A DNA stretch of 64,000 bases from Deroplatys truncata (GCA_030765065.1 CM060981.1:226307152-226371151), one strand, 5' to 3'; counted from the first letter of the stretch, positions 34,240-46,408 are shown. The notes: generated by a model from the letters alone, not told the origin. Translations and numbers: made by a program.

Positions 34240-35167
34240 ATGTAATAATTATTTAAATTGTATGTAACAGTCATTGCAAATGCTTATTTTTATTGTAAAC
34301 ATGTTTTAATAACGTTATGTGAATACATTACATACTCTAATAATGCAAGAGCTGTGAGAATAATAAGTTTTAAGTTGCTAAAAATGAGGCGATAATGAGT
34401 TAGAGAGTTTGAATGTTACTAGTCATGATTAGAGCAACGATAATGTAAATTCAGTAACAGTTTAAAATTAGCCAATCAATAGCAAAGAAAAGCTTTAAGT
34501 AAAATGCAGATATTCTATTGGACTAGAATTAGCCAATCAGAGACTTGAAATACCGAAGCTTACGGGTTTAAGGGTTGAAATAATGTTCAGTTGCTGGCTA
34601 ACCTTGGTAGTGACCAGATGGAAGATGTGTTCTCTGCAGAAATATTACGTATGAATCGTAAAATATGTCCACGCGGTAGATAAGTTAAAGTATTAAAGGA
34701 TCTCATAGCTCCTAAAAAGTGTAGTGATTTATTAAAATGTGCAAGTATTAATAAAAGAAATGAATTTAAAAACTTAAATTCTGTGTATGTCTACAATTAT
34801 TGTCGTACCACACCTTGCCTAAGAGATACATGACTCTACAAACATTATTGATGCAGCCGAGGCAAATTCAAACATAAATAACATATAGAAGCAATTTTTA
34901 ATAACAAAGTTAAATATTATAGTGTAAAACTTGGAGAGTAACAACTAAAAATGACATCTTCAAAGCAGCTTCTCGTCATAGCAACATATTGCGTAATAAC
35001 ACTAACTATTACGTAATCAACAACTTCAAACTGACGCCCAAAGCGTGTTGCAAACTTCATAAACAAAGTTAACTCCAAGAACAAAACTACTTCAAATTGG
35101 CTTCTAATGCATGAAGCTTAATAAATTACGTAAAATATATTACGTAACAAATAACCTACTTCACTGT

Positions 35168-35618
35168 TTGACTTAGAGGTATGCCGATTATGAAAATAAT
35201 ATGTTTTATTTTATAATTGTATCTTACAAAATATAATAGCCAGTAAAAGCAGGTATTTTTTTTAGGTATTTAGAACATTATCACTCGTATTATTATGGCC
35301 CGAATTCTGATGACATAGCATCTTTTAATTCTTGCATCAACAATCGTATTATAGGTTCCAGATTATGAAAATTCATATTTATTAGGTCACTTTTGGCTTT
35401 AGCGCATACTTTTTCGATTTGACGTCATTATTTTCTCATTTTCTTGCCATTTGCGTCTTTATTTAGTCATTTTCTTGCATTTACATTGAGTATATAAAAA
35501 GTGTTATATTATTGACATTTTACATAAGGATAACTTTTCAAACTCAGAAATTTCGTTATTCAACTGAGAAATAAGAATAACTTTGTACGTCCCTTACTCG
35601 CATTCTTGGACAAAAAAT
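35168..35618. other. Unassigned spacer
   Basis: AT-rich sequence with no gene or recognisable element. Confidence 0.3.
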
Positions 35619-35864
35619 GTGATGTGTTACACTCACACGACTTTCTCTACTCTTCTATTTTTAAAAAAGCTTATTCTCCATCAACTTCATGTTAATCGAG
35701 ATAAGCATTTGCATTTATCGCTAAAAGCTCCTTGCATCTATAAGAAAATTAGCAAAAAGATAGTTTCTGCAAATTTTAGCAAATAATAAGCGTTTGGAGA
35801 ATTAGCGTTTGTAAAAATAGTTTGTACAAAAGTAGAGAAAGTCATGTGATTGTAACACATCAGA
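35619..35864. mobile_element. Foldback dimer of element A hairpin ends
   Basis: 35619-35728 is a left end in plus orientation (GTGATGTGTTACACTCACAC, ACTTTCTCTAC, TTAATCGAGATAAGCATTTGC). 35729-35864 is the same end in minus orientation (TGCATCTATAAGAAAATTAG to GTAGAGAAAGTCATGTGATTG). The microsatellite end is absent, so the ~246-bp unit has the same terminus twice. Confidence 0.7.
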
Positions 35865-36495
35865 TTTTTCTCTGTGTAGGAATTATCCCACTATAAATTA
35901 GTTTATAGCTTACTGTGCGCTAATTTTAGTAGATTAAATAAGTCATTTTAGGCAATTATTATGTCATTTTTAAAAAGTCTTTCTCATTTTAGAGGTATTT
36001 TCCAAGCATGTTTAGATCATCAAAATCCGGGCCCTTATAATTACTAAGCTTGGGTTGTGTAAACAAATGGAAATGGACTGAACTGTACCTTGATTAACAA
36101 AGAAAGCATTTCCATCAAGTGTTATGACTATAGAGTGCTTATGTTTGTTTTGAACGGTCAGTTATAATAGTAGTGCATAATTTGCGCTGTATCCACTGAG
36201 GAATGAATCTGTGACAGTTGTACGGAGAGTGATCTGGGGATGACGAGTACAATCCCAGACTAAGGCTTCATTCACAATGAAATGTAAGCGCTAGCGTAAT
36301 GCAGCATAAGCGCAGGCGTGAGGGAACACCATTCACAATGCAGCCGTAGGCGTAACGCAAGAAGTTTGCACGAGCTTCTAGATCCTTAAACTAACTGCGG
36401 AAATGTTCCGAGTGCACCGTAAGTTTCAAATTGAATAATATAACCAACAATACCAAATAAGAAAGTTCACTCAATATTTTATAAAAAGGTAGGTC

Positions 36496-36546
<51 letters not shown>

Positions 36547-38269
36547 GTACATACGTCCAACAGCCGCCCGTAGCGTTAGTGATATCACGACTGTTTGCTC
36601 AAAACATTGAAGTACTATGAAAATACGGCTGCATCATGTTAGCGTTGCTGTCGTTGGCATTCTGCTGCCAAAATTGTAACGTCATGGGCCCTAAGCCGCA
36701 AGGGCCGCAGCTACGGAGCAATGACAGGGCGCAGCCGTAGGATCTGGGCGTCTAAACTAGAATAATCCACTTTAGCTACATTTTCCTTTTTTCACGACAT
36801 TCCGTTAGCCATTTGTTTTTCATCATGTTCGCAATATCTTCTGACAAGATTTGCGAAAAAACCAAGCGATTGCCAAGAGGACCCAATGTTTGCGATAAAA
36901 CAACAACTCCTACACAATTTAAGAACCCAGGATACTACACAATCAACTCTGTGTATTAAAAAAACCCGATTCCGTGAAGTTTCTTACAATTGCATACCTC
37001 CTTCCCGCGTAATGTCCGGAAACTGCAGCAAGTTATACATGTGATGATACAGCTGCACAAGTCATATTAATGCAATGTTCATTATCTCTTTGCGCCTAAG
37101 CCAAAAAATCTAGGCACAAATGCCGGGTTCATCCACTAAATGAAAGAGGATTCAGTAAGGACACTACCATAACCTCATGAGAGAAATGAGAGATGGTGAC
37201 CCATAATTTGTTGGCACGGCCTAATGGAAGAGTGCACGCATGTACAGTGGGCTCCAAATGTTTTCCGATGGGCCAAGGGATGTAGAGGAAGAGGGGGAAG
37301 AAATTACTTCTCGACTAGTCATGCCTGGCTATAGCCAGCGTGCCGGTATCGTCTCAAAGGTCACATTTACTTCTGTGTATGCATTCAGCGACCTGACTCT
37401 AAGAAGAAAGAAGACGAAACCAAATACTTTTCTCTTTACTAGAACTATTCAAGCGAAATAAATTAACATTTTCTTTGCATAATATGTTGTTTAAAAATCA
37501 AATATTGCACTCTTTATGCGGGTGCTACACAAGTTTAAGGTTCAGTAATTTTCTTGAGAAACAAGGATCGCATAATGTATATCCTGTTTTTAACGTTTGT
37601 TGATAGTAGTAAATAATAATATTAATAATAATAACAGTTTCATAATTATCACCAATAGAACGTTCCACGCGTGCTCCGAGGATAGTTATTACCTTGAATA
37701 TAAGTTCGTTTTGCTTTTTAAGTTATAGATATCAATCACAACGTTTAGCACTAAGTGTGTAGTTCCATACAGTAGGCACATTCAGTTCTGATGATGTTCA
37801 AGTAATGTTTTAAAAATATGGCAGCAAAAGTAATATTAATGTCACACTGTTGAAGCAGTTCGGAAACAATTAAGTATAACATTAAATTTTCTATTAGATA
37901 TATTTTGCGTTTGTTACCGAAAAACGAATAAAGATTGTTTTATTTGAAACATAACTCCCCTTATATGCACACTTATAAGTGAAAAGAAGAAAAACCGTGC
38001 CAGTCGTATAGTGGACGTAGAGTAAAAGCACCTATTTAGGTATTGTATGCAAAATGTTAATAGATACGAGGAAACAACCTTTAGCGCAAAATATGCAGTT
38101 TCTATATAGCTGTTTTATTCGTTTAGAATAACATATAAGCTAAATTTTCAAAATAGTGACCCGAAGTGTTAATGCAGATAGGGTGATGTGCTTTTGTTGC
38201 AATTGGTTCATTTGAAAGCACTCAGTTCTGAAAACTAAATTGCTTTCAAGTTACAAATCTGAAGATGCC
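35865..38269. other. Unassigned region with one microsatellite
   Basis: 2.4 kb without a supported gene. Between 36260 and 36370 a CATTCACAATG-containing stretch with AGCGC/GTAACGC words recurs at ~60-bp spacing and may come from an unrecognised repeat. An (AT)n tract lies at 36498-36545. Confidence 0.3.
36498..36545 (+). repeat. (AT)n microsatellite
   Basis: About 23 uninterrupted AT units, followed by TACGTACATACG. Confidence 0.9.
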
Positions 38270-38289
38270 CCCCCCCCCAAAAGGCTTTG

Positions 38290-38906
38290 TATTGCGATTC
38301 ACGTTCTGAATTTTTAAAATACTTCTCTTCTCTGGTCTAGAATGGACTGGAATGTGTAACGGAGAGGGCTCGATCCCGATCCAGTGAATGAGGATATTGT
38401 GCTTGTGACCTTCGAGGGTGCGCTCCCGGGAGGGAGAGAGGGACGAGGTGAGAGACACCGAGCGGCCGGAACCAGGATTGGCGGCACAGCAATGACAAAG
38501 TTCCTAAAATTTCCAGATTGAGACGCCCTGATAGTTGGGCAGGCAAACCGGGGACCCCGCCCCAAACAGAGGGTCCAACGCTCCCAAGAAGCGGTCCTTA
38601 TACCCTGGCAACCAGCCGAAGACCGAGAGACGGATAAGGTTCCACAGAGAGAATCCTTGTTTCTGTGCCACGCCGCACCGGAATACCATCGCCGACACTT
38701 CCAATCCTGAAACAGACCTAACTGGGTTAAGGATGAATGAAATGAGGAATGGAACGATATTCGGGGGCTAAGAGAAATCATATCAACATTCGCCTGACGA
38801 CCCGAGAAAACTCGAAAAAAAACGTGGGTCAGATTGGGCGGTAGCCGGGAAGCGAATTAGTGATCTCTCGAATGCGAGTCGCACGCGTTACCGCGGCGCC
38901 ACCTGG
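38290..38906 (-). mobile_element. SINE-alpha, long form
   Basis: An uninterrupted copy that serves as reference for 13682-14825. The tRNA-like head is at 38830-38906 on the minus strand, with the CGCCGCGGTAACGCGTGCGA head and a degenerate B box. The body includes TGGGTCAGATTGGGCGG in inverse orientation. The end is near 38290, close to a run of 10 C at 38269-38278. The ~600 bp length is long for a SINE, so it may be a composite. Confidence 0.65.
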
Positions 38907-39000
38907 ATGTAACCTGGAAGATCCGTAGTTCAAATCTCGGTTATGACATTAAATTTTTCAATCTGATTCTATCTTTCCAACCTTGTCCTACACACGGTTT
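38907..39000 (+). mobile_element. tRNA-like SINE head fragment
   Basis: A B-box-like TAGTTCAAATCTCGGTTATG lies directly beside the SINE-alpha head. It resembles SINE-delta (GTTGGAATCTCGGTTA) at 39321. Too short to assign firmly. Confidence 0.35.
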
Positions 39001-39206
39001 GAGTGAAAGAGTCTTCTTGTTAATTGAGATGAAACTGCAGTTACAAATTTCGTTGTAAGTATAAGAAGAATGCAGTAACTCAAACGATAGTGAGATTTTT
39101 ATGTGGTGTCGTTGAAACTCCACGCTCTTTGCATTACAACGAGAATTATGATTACGAAGAATTATATTTAAATATAGATTAAATTATTATTTGAAATTGA
39201 ACAAAC

Positions 39207-40605
39207 TAACGTGTTGCATTCACATAACTTTCTCTTCTCACTGTTCTACAAATTCTTTTTTCTAAATCTCATTTTTCTGTCTACTTCTTATAATCCAGAT
39301 AAACTTGCAAATCACATTTAGCCCATCTGTGTGGTGTGGGGGTCTGCCTCACATTCAAGAAGTCCCGAGTTGGAATCTCGGTTAAAGTGAAATACCTGGG
39401 TCAAGTTTTTTCCAGGGTTTCCTCTTATCCTGAGAAGATGAATGTTTGATTCTAATTTTAGTGACCTCGGGCCCATTTGAACATCATTTTAACCATTTCG
39501 TGCATTCACCGTCGTAATGGCCTACCCTGTTAAAGGACTTTAATTAAATACCAAAAGATAAAGTTCACATATATACGTTTCGTTGTAGTATATGTAGATA
39601 AAGCGATAGTCACATTTTCAAAAAGCATGTCACTACGTGATGCTTTGAAATTCCATGTTGTTTATATGGACGCAACAAAAACAAAACGAATAGCGACTTC
39701 TCAGTTACAAAAAGTATTCAAACCAATAACAAAAAAAATCTGGGAATTAGTTAATCTCATAAATATACATACATATATATAACAAACTGCGTGCTTTAAC
39801 GGGGTCTGCTTTTCTTATGTATCAAATCTTTTCGAAAAATTTAATTGTTTCCATGCATTCTTGAGAAACGACTGTTTAATTCCTGTTAATTATGAAAGAT
39901 TGAACAAAGTTTTTTTTTTTTTGTATATCCCTAGCTTGTTATTCCATACTGTATGTTAACTCGAAAGAATTAGCAGGGAACTTAACAGTGCATTGCTTAA
40001 GATACTAGCACATTCTAAAGACCAGTATTATCTAGAATGTGGTTCAAGTTATAACAACAACAATAATAATGATAATAATAATGTTTGTCTTAAGTGTAAA
40101 AATAAAATAAAGTGTGTGTTTTAAAGCGAGATACATTTTTGTCTATCTTTTAAGATTTACCAGTTATACAAAATTGTACAAAATACTTCCGAAATATTAA
40201 AATACCAAAATACTTTCTTTTTCACAGTCTTATTTCCAGAAAATTGAAGATGTGCATTTTATTTTTCATAAAATACCATAAATATATGCTTTGTAATCAA
40301 AATCGTTGAGGCCATTTTGAGAAAAAAAAGCATTCCGAAAAATGTTCCTATGTAAAGGGTAGTTTGGGGTGAGAATATTTTCTTGAAAATCTTCGTGTCA
40401 TACCCTTGGAAGATACTGAAGTTAAATACAAAGTTTGGTGCTTATGCAACATTGATTTTTTGACTTATACTGTCTTTTTCTTAACCTTTTTTATTCTGTT
40501 GGTCCTCAAAATACGTATTTCTGGTGAAATGTCGTATCATATTTTTAGGTGGAATGCATTACCTTGTCTACCTACGAGATACGTGGTTGAGCAAATAAAA
40601 TTTTA
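39207..40605 (+). mobile_element. Element C, copy C2, interrupted by a SINE
   Basis: The left end GTGTTGCATTCACATAACTT is at 39212. The body continues after the SINE (GTTGTAGTATATGTAGATAAAGC), and the right end GATACGTGGTTGAGCAAATA is near 40600. A further ~300 bp of foreign sequence with AATAATAATGATAATAATA lies between about 39810 and 40103. The microsatellite is lost. Confidence 0.55.
39321..39564 (+). mobile_element. tRNA-derived SINE-delta with target duplication
   Basis: The A-box-like GTGTGGTGTGGGGGTC and B-box-like GAGTTGGAATCTCGG are followed by a body ending TTAATTAAATACCAAAAGAT. Imperfect 9-bp duplications TCACATTTA and TCACATATA flank it (39312-39320, 39565-39573), as expected for LINE-driven insertion into element C2. 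Confidence 0.65.
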
Positions 40606-40817
40606 ATATAATACATTAAAATATCTCTAAAATAAAACAAGGTAGCTCAGTAAGTAAATTCAAATCGTACATTTCACATAAATCGTTTTTTTAATTCAAT
40701 CTCCCTGAATATTAACGGGTACACGTATTTAAGTGAACTATTATTTATAAACTGGATGGACAATCTATCATTTTGTTATACCGAGAAGTGAATTTGTTAT
40801 GTTAATGGTCTTCATTG

Positions 40818-40818
<1 letters not shown>

Positions 40819-40876
<58 letters not shown>
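40819..40876 (+). repeat. (AC)29 microsatellite
   Basis: A long uninterrupted AC tract that, unlike most in this window, is not inside an A/B/C element. A weaker AC-rich zone follows at about 41158-41220. Confidence 0.9.
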
Positions 40877-40877
<1 letters not shown>

Positions 40878-41389
40878 GAAACGCTGCCATATTTGTAAGC
40901 AAAGCGTCAACGTTAAGAACTATGCTATTTCGTTTCTTGTATGCGTAGGTATACAGCGGGAGTTGTCGCCGCTCTGCCGCCAGGAGTAGCTATGGGCCAG
41001 GTATTTGGGTTACACTGTAACATAATGTAACGTATTGTACAATAGATGTTACCCAACAATAGGGCGGAGCGAGGGTTATTAAAAATGAGACAAAGATCGC
41101 GGAATGGGCATGGGAAATATTAGCCAATAGCAAACCACAATCAGGTTAATCAACATGACACACATGCGCGCGCACACAGAAGATATACACACACATTCCC
41201 GTGTCATACGACGACCACACACTTCCTATCGGTTGACTGAACAAAAGTAATACTTGTTTGTCATGGATATATCGGGCGCTTACTATCAGAAGCGGATCCA
41301 GGATTCCTTTAGGGAAGGGCTAACACATTTTGAAGAACATCTTACCACTGGGAAATAGCAGTCGGGTGTTTTACGCTTCTAGATTATCA

Positions 41390-41570
41390 ACATCATCCAA
41401 GGATATTAATTTGAATGCAAACATGAACTTAAACACTGAGAAAACCTACAAAAAATGTATTAAAACTAACATTTAAACAGTTTGAACTCAGTTTTACTGT
41501 AACGTTTTGTTTCTCATTGAGATTTTAACTCTTATTCAGAAGTTATTTACTAGTAAAGACTGTTTACAAT
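41390..41570 (+). repeat. Direct repeat, copy 1 (partner at 43349-43525)
   Basis: Shared blocks include AAAATGTATTAAA, GAACTCAGTTTTACT, TAACTCTTATTCAGAA and TTATTTACTAGTAAA. The two copies flank the B6/A6 nest in the same orientation. It may be a local duplication or part of an unrecognised element. Confidence 0.65.
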
Positions 41571-41683
41571 CACTCGAGAGCGGTAATCAAAACAGAATAT
41601 CGATGATCATATCGACCACAAAGTGGAAAGTCTTTTTTTGGCTTTGGGATTTCATTTGATTTTAACTGACAAGTGGTATTTTT

Positions 41684-43337
41684 ACTTTCTTTACCACGTA
41701 CATAGTAGGTGGAGAAGGTATTGTATTCAACCCAAAAATTCGATACAATATTTCACGAAAATTAATGTTTTGAGGCCCTCTGAACAAAAAAAAAATTTTT
41801 AGAAAAAGGTCAGAGTGTGTGTCTGTGTGTGAACAGCATAACTCATAAATAAAAAACTCGGTTAATTGGTATTAAGTTCAGTATCTGACAAAGATACGAC
41901 ACAAAGATTTACAAGAAAATCCCACATTCCAAAGTACTTTTTGTATGGAACGTTTTTAGGAATTTTTGATTTTCTAAAACTGGCTCTAACGATTTTGATT
42001 AAAATGCTGTATATTAAAGATATTTACATGGCAAATGAAATATATATTTTGAATTTTCTGGGAATGGCCTTTGAAGTCATTCGAAGAAATTTTGTATAAT
42101 CTTGTATAACTGGTAAACGTTAAGCGACAGACGAAAACTACTATATAACAAATGTAGGTCTCTTTAGAATACACAACTTATTTTAAATAACATTTTTGTA
42201 CCGTCAGCCATTTCCGAGAAATATGTTATTAATGTTTCGAATTGTTCGATACTTTGTTATTCTTTTCAAATTCTTTTCGATAGTCACTGTTTCTCGCGAT
42301 TGCATGGAAAGAATATGAATTTTAAGACCATCATAGTATCCAGTTCTCAAACTTTGATTATCTCTGTTCCCTTTGTATCTATAACGAAACATGTAATGTA
42401 ACTATTTCTGCAAATATTTATCTTAATAAGAATGAAGTAGATAGCAAAAAAATCTGATTTGTTGCACTCACACGACTTTCTGTACTCTTGTACAAAATAT
42501 TTTTACAAACTTTTTCTCCATCTACATCATGTTAAACGAGATAAATATTTGCAAAAATTATTCTATTGCCAATTTTTCTTGTAGGTGCAAGGGGAATATG
42601 GAAACACAGTAGGCTTTAAGCCATAGTCAAATCTTTTAAGAGCTGGTCGCTAACGAATTCCCATTTGAGATAAAGTATAAGTATTGGAAAATTCAAACAA
42701 ATAACAAACAATACGGAAATGGTTCACTCTACAAAAAGAATATATATGTATGACATAAATTGTGTGTTTTAACGAGATCTGCGTTCTGTGGAGTAAAATT
42801 TTGTCTATCTCATACGGTTTACCAGTTATGCGAAAGTCATTCAGAATGAAGAGGACTTTTGGGGATATTCTCAAAAAATTCGTGATACACATTTCATTTG
42901 TTATGAAAATATCTTAAACATATGATATTTTACTAAAAATCGTCAGAGGCATTTTTGAAAGAAGAAAACATTTCGAAAAATATTCCATGTGAAGTGTAGT
43001 CTGGGGTGGGAGATTTTCTTGAAAATCTTCGTGTCGCATTCTTGGAAGATAATTAACTCACCAGGTCTGTATTTATCAGAATTTTCGTTTTTGATTATGC
43101 TGTTCACAGACAGACACACACGCCGATATGTTTCCAAAAATGTTTTATTTGGATTCAGGGCATCTCAAAACACGTGTTTCCAGGGAAATTCCGGTATCGA
43201 GTTTTTGGGTGGAATACAATACTTCCTCTACTTATTATATGTAATAGCGAAAGTAAATACGTTCATTAGAATGGTTTGTATATTCAGTAATAAAATATAT
43301 ATAGAGAAAGTCATGTGAAGGTAACAATTCAGTTTTT
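41684..43337 (-). mobile_element. Element B, copy B6, interrupted by A6
   Basis: The right end (ACTTTCTTTACCACGTACAT) is at 41684, the body runs to 42452, and the opposite end (GAGAAAGTCATGTGAAGGTAACA) is at about 43305-43337. Element A6 separates them, inserted in the A run of TAGATAGCAAAAAAA. Confidence 0.65.
42453..43255 (+). mobile_element. Element A (diverged), copy A6
   Basis: 803 bp with TCTGATTTGTTGCACTCACA, a hairpin with changed loop bases, and ACTTTCTGTAC at the left. The right end is TATGTAATAGCGAAAGTA. Both subterminal repeats carry substitutions, so this copy is older than A5 or A8. The AC tract is nearly absent. Confidence 0.65.
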
Positions 43338-43348
43338 TAGGTTTTGTA

Positions 43349-43525
43349 TCATCATTCAAGGTCCATTGTTTGGTTGTAAACATTAATTTAAATACTAAGA
43401 AAACTTACAAAAAATGTATTAAAGATAATATGTAAGTAGTTCGAACTCAGTTTTACTATACTTTTTTGCTGCTCGTTGTTTGAGAGCTTAACTCTTATTC
43501 AGAATTATTTACTAGTAAATGTAGA
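43349..43525 (+). repeat. Direct repeat, copy 2 (partner at 41390-41570)
   Basis: Collinear with copy 1 over about 175 bp, with small indels. It starts just beyond the end of element B6. Confidence 0.65.
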
Positions 43526-43864
43526 ACGTATTTGTCTTGGCCTGTTCATTTCTTTTTCTTCCCGAGTGAATGGAGTATCTTTTGAGATATAGTCCACGGC
43601 GTCAATAAATTCTTTCACTGATGAGCGAATAGATGTTTATGTGGATTTAGTTAGTGGGACAGAAGTAAAAATGTTAGTTTGGATTTTACCAAAGCAAAGT
43701 AACATAAAATGAAATATAACAATTACCATACTTTTTCTATAATCAAGGGGCGATTATAACTCCTCACAGCACCTCACTGGGTTTGTCTATGCTTACTACA
43801 TCATCTTTGTTATAGATACATCGCTTCACCATAAAATTGAATGGTTAGAGTAGTTTACATTTTT

Positions 43865-44653
43865 ACTTTCTCTACTACGTATAGTAAGTAGGGGAAGTAT
43901 TGTATTCCACCCAAAACTTCGATACGGAGATTTCACCGGAAATACATGTTTTGAGACCCCCTGAATCCAAAAAAAGCATTTTTGGAAACATGTCCGTGTG
44001 TGTGTCTGTCTGTGAACAGCATAACTTAGAAACGAACAGTCGGATAAACACCAAACTTGGTATTTAGGTTCAGTATCTTCCAGAGATGCGACACGAAGGT
44101 TTTCAAGAAAATCCCCACCCCAGATTACCCTTTACATGGAACATTTTTCGAAAATTTCAATTTTATCAAAAATAGCTCTAACGATTTTGATTAAAATATC
44201 ATGTTTAAGATATTCTCATGACAAATGAAATGTATATCTAGAATTTTCTGGGAATGTCTCCAAAAGTATTCTTCATTGTGAACGAGTTTTGCATAACTGG
44301 TAAACCATAAGAGATAGACAAAACTTTACTACACAAACAATGTAGATTGTGTTAAAATACACAATTTATGTCATATACATTTTTTTGTTGAGTGAACCAT
44401 TTTCGAGATATTGCTTCTTATTCCCTTAAATTTTCGAATACTTATACTTTTTCTCAAATTCGTTATTCTATTTTTTTGTCCTGGACATGCAAAGAGAATG
44501 GAATGCGCCACATAGAAACCAGCGCTTAAAAGATTTGACTATCGCTCGATTGACGTCTCGATATCTCAATTAACATGAAGCATATGGAGAACATGCGTTG
44601 TAAAAATAGTTTGTACAAGAGTAGAGAAAGTCATGTGAGTGTAACACATCAGA
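43865..44653 (-). mobile_element. Element A, copy A7
   Basis: In the given orientation it starts ACTTTCTCTACTACGTATAG and ends GAGAAAGTCATGTGAGTGTAACACATCAGA. There is an internal deletion near 44540-44560, compared with A4, where CTATCGCTC jumps to GATTGACGTCTC. A short GT tract is present. Confidence 0.75.
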
Positions 44654-44880
44654 ATGTTTTTTATGTCCTGGACATGCAACGAGAATGGAATGCGCCACAT
44701 AGCAACCAGCGTTAAAATATTTGACTATCGCTTAAAACCTACCATATTCCCCTTGCATCTACAAGAAAATTAGCTATAAGTTTAACATCTCGATTAACAT
44801 GAAGCATATGGAGAATAAGCGTTTGTAAAAATAATTTGTACAAGAGTAGATAAAGCCATGTGAGTCTAACACATCAGATT
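44654..44880 (-). mobile_element. Element A, hairpin-end fragment in tandem with A7
   Basis: Immediately after A7 is a second hairpin-end segment in the same orientation: TATGTCCTGGACATGCAACG to AAGCCATGTGAGTCTAACAC. The junction is in a T run (TGTTTTTTATG). It is the same kind of junction as at 16453. Confidence 0.65.
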
Positions 44881-45034
44881 TTTACTTTATGTATTACACC
44901 GTCGAGTTTTATAACATTATTACACTATCTGCGATGAATCAAACATTTCGAGTTTGTTTCTATACATGGTCGAGGTTTGATTTCTTGTGAAGTTATTATG
45001 TTATTTGGGCAAAACACCCTGAGTTTCCCTTATT

Positions 45035-45816
45035 AGTTTTTCTACCATATACATAGTAGGTAGAGAAGGTGTTGCATTCCACCCAAAAATTCGATACCGA
45101 GATTTCACCGGAAATAATATTTTGAGACCCCTAACTAAAAAAAACGAAAAGTCGGATACCCAAATTGGGTATTTAGGTTCAGTACCTTCCAAAGAAGAAC
45201 ACAACCATTTTCAAGAAAATCCGTCCACCCTTAACTACCCTTTATATGGAACCTTTTTTTTCAAATTTTGTATTTTCTGAAAATGGTTCTAACGAATTTG
45301 ATTAAAATAGGATACATTAAATATATTTACATGACAAAAAATTGTAAGTATACCTTGAATTTTCTGGGAATAGCCTGTGAAGTCCACTTCATTCGGAAAA
45401 AATTTTGTATCTTATATAACCGGTAAGTGTTAAGCGATAGACAAAACGTGCTACACAAAAAATGTACATCTCTTTAGAACACAGAATTTATTTTTTTTAA
45501 AAAAAAAACTTTCTTGCGGCATCAGCCATTTCCGAGATATCCATTATTAATGGTTCTATTTTCTTCGATACTTTGTTGTTCTTTTAAAGTTCCTTCGACA
45601 TTCATTTGATTCTCACGATTGCATGGAAATAGTGAGGCCAGCATGTAGCGTTCAGTTCTTAAAGATTTGACTGTCGCGAATTCTTTTGTATGTATAACGA
45701 AGCGTGTAACCTAGCTATTTCTGCAGTGATTAAGTAGATAGAAAAATACCTTTCGTAAGAATAAACGGTAGAAGGCAGAGAAAGTCATATGAATGTAACA
45801 CATACGATTTTTTCTA
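45035..45816 (-). mobile_element. Element B, copy B7
   Basis: The right end is degenerate (CTACCATATACATAGTAGGT). The microsatellite portion is lost: CCTAACTAAAAAAAACG jumps directly to GAAAAGTCGG. The hairpin end GAGAAAGTCATATGAATGTAACACAT is intact at about 45780-45810. Confidence 0.65.
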
Positions 45817-45869
45817 TAATGAAGGGTAGGATATAGCTCCTCTCAGCCCCTCCCTGGGTCTGCATATGC

Positions 45870-46335
45870 TTACTATATCACCGGGGTTCGATTCCCGGTG
45901 ATCGCCCACTGTGACCATGGAGTTTTTCGTGGTTTTCCCCTGGTTGACAGGGCAAATGCCGGGGTGGTGTATTCTACTACTATCTCTCCTTTCCCCCATT
46001 TCCTCTCGTTTATATCTGCATTTCACGTTTCCGGTGTGATTTCAGGTTTTACTGTACCTATCAGCCAGGCAGATGGCGTGAATGAATGCGCTTTGGAAAG
46101 ATTTCTCCCCGTGGACGCCAGAGTGAGCTGTTCCGCCTGTTAGAGTCACTACGTCGCCCTCTTGAGGATTCCTCGCTTACTGGTGCGCGGACGTTCGAAC
46201 TGAAAGTATTAGGGACATCTGTGCGTCTTGTGGGCCTCTCTGCCTGCGGACCTGGCACCTCCTCCGGCTCCTTCGCCTCATCCCTGCCTTCAGTAGATCA
46301 AAATAATCGCAGTATGCGAGGTGTCTCCCTCCAAT
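45870..46335 (+). mobile_element. SINE-alpha copy, head truncated
   Basis: It starts at the B box GGGGTTCGATTCCCGG, then ATCGCCCACTGTGACCATGG as in other alpha copies, but with a body variant downstream. It ends near AATAAACG at 46335. Open frames on both strands (45898-46337) are GC-driven. Confidence 0.6.
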
Positions 46336-46408
46336 AAACGCATTGTACATCCCACTGTTTATTGTAGGATATATTTGTATCTTTTACCGCATGATAGTTC
46401 AACTTGTT

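Larger units (their letters stand above)
33232..35163 (+). mobile_element. Solo-LTR-like unit L4, interrupted by L3
   Basis: It begins TGAGGCAGTATTTTAATACC and ends ACCTACTTCA, with CTGT directly outside both ends (33228-33231 and 35164-35167). Its own sequence totals ~1009 bp. It is split after base 33320 by L3, and the parts rejoin as GTGTATGT-AATAATT. AATAAAAG at about 34750 is a likely polyadenylation signal. Two primer-binding-site-like motifs lie at 35029-35051 and 35095-35117. Confidence 0.7.
40606..41683. other. Spacer with (AC)n and a locally duplicated segment
   Basis: A 29-unit AC tract is at 40819-40876. From about 41390 to 41570 lies one copy of a ~180-bp segment repeated at 43349-43525. 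No gene was seen. Confidence 0.4.

Noticed and set aside
45814..46337. Overlapping open frames on both strands as genes
   Set aside because: The region is a GC-richer SINE-alpha copy whose body recurs elsewhere, and GC content explains the long frames.
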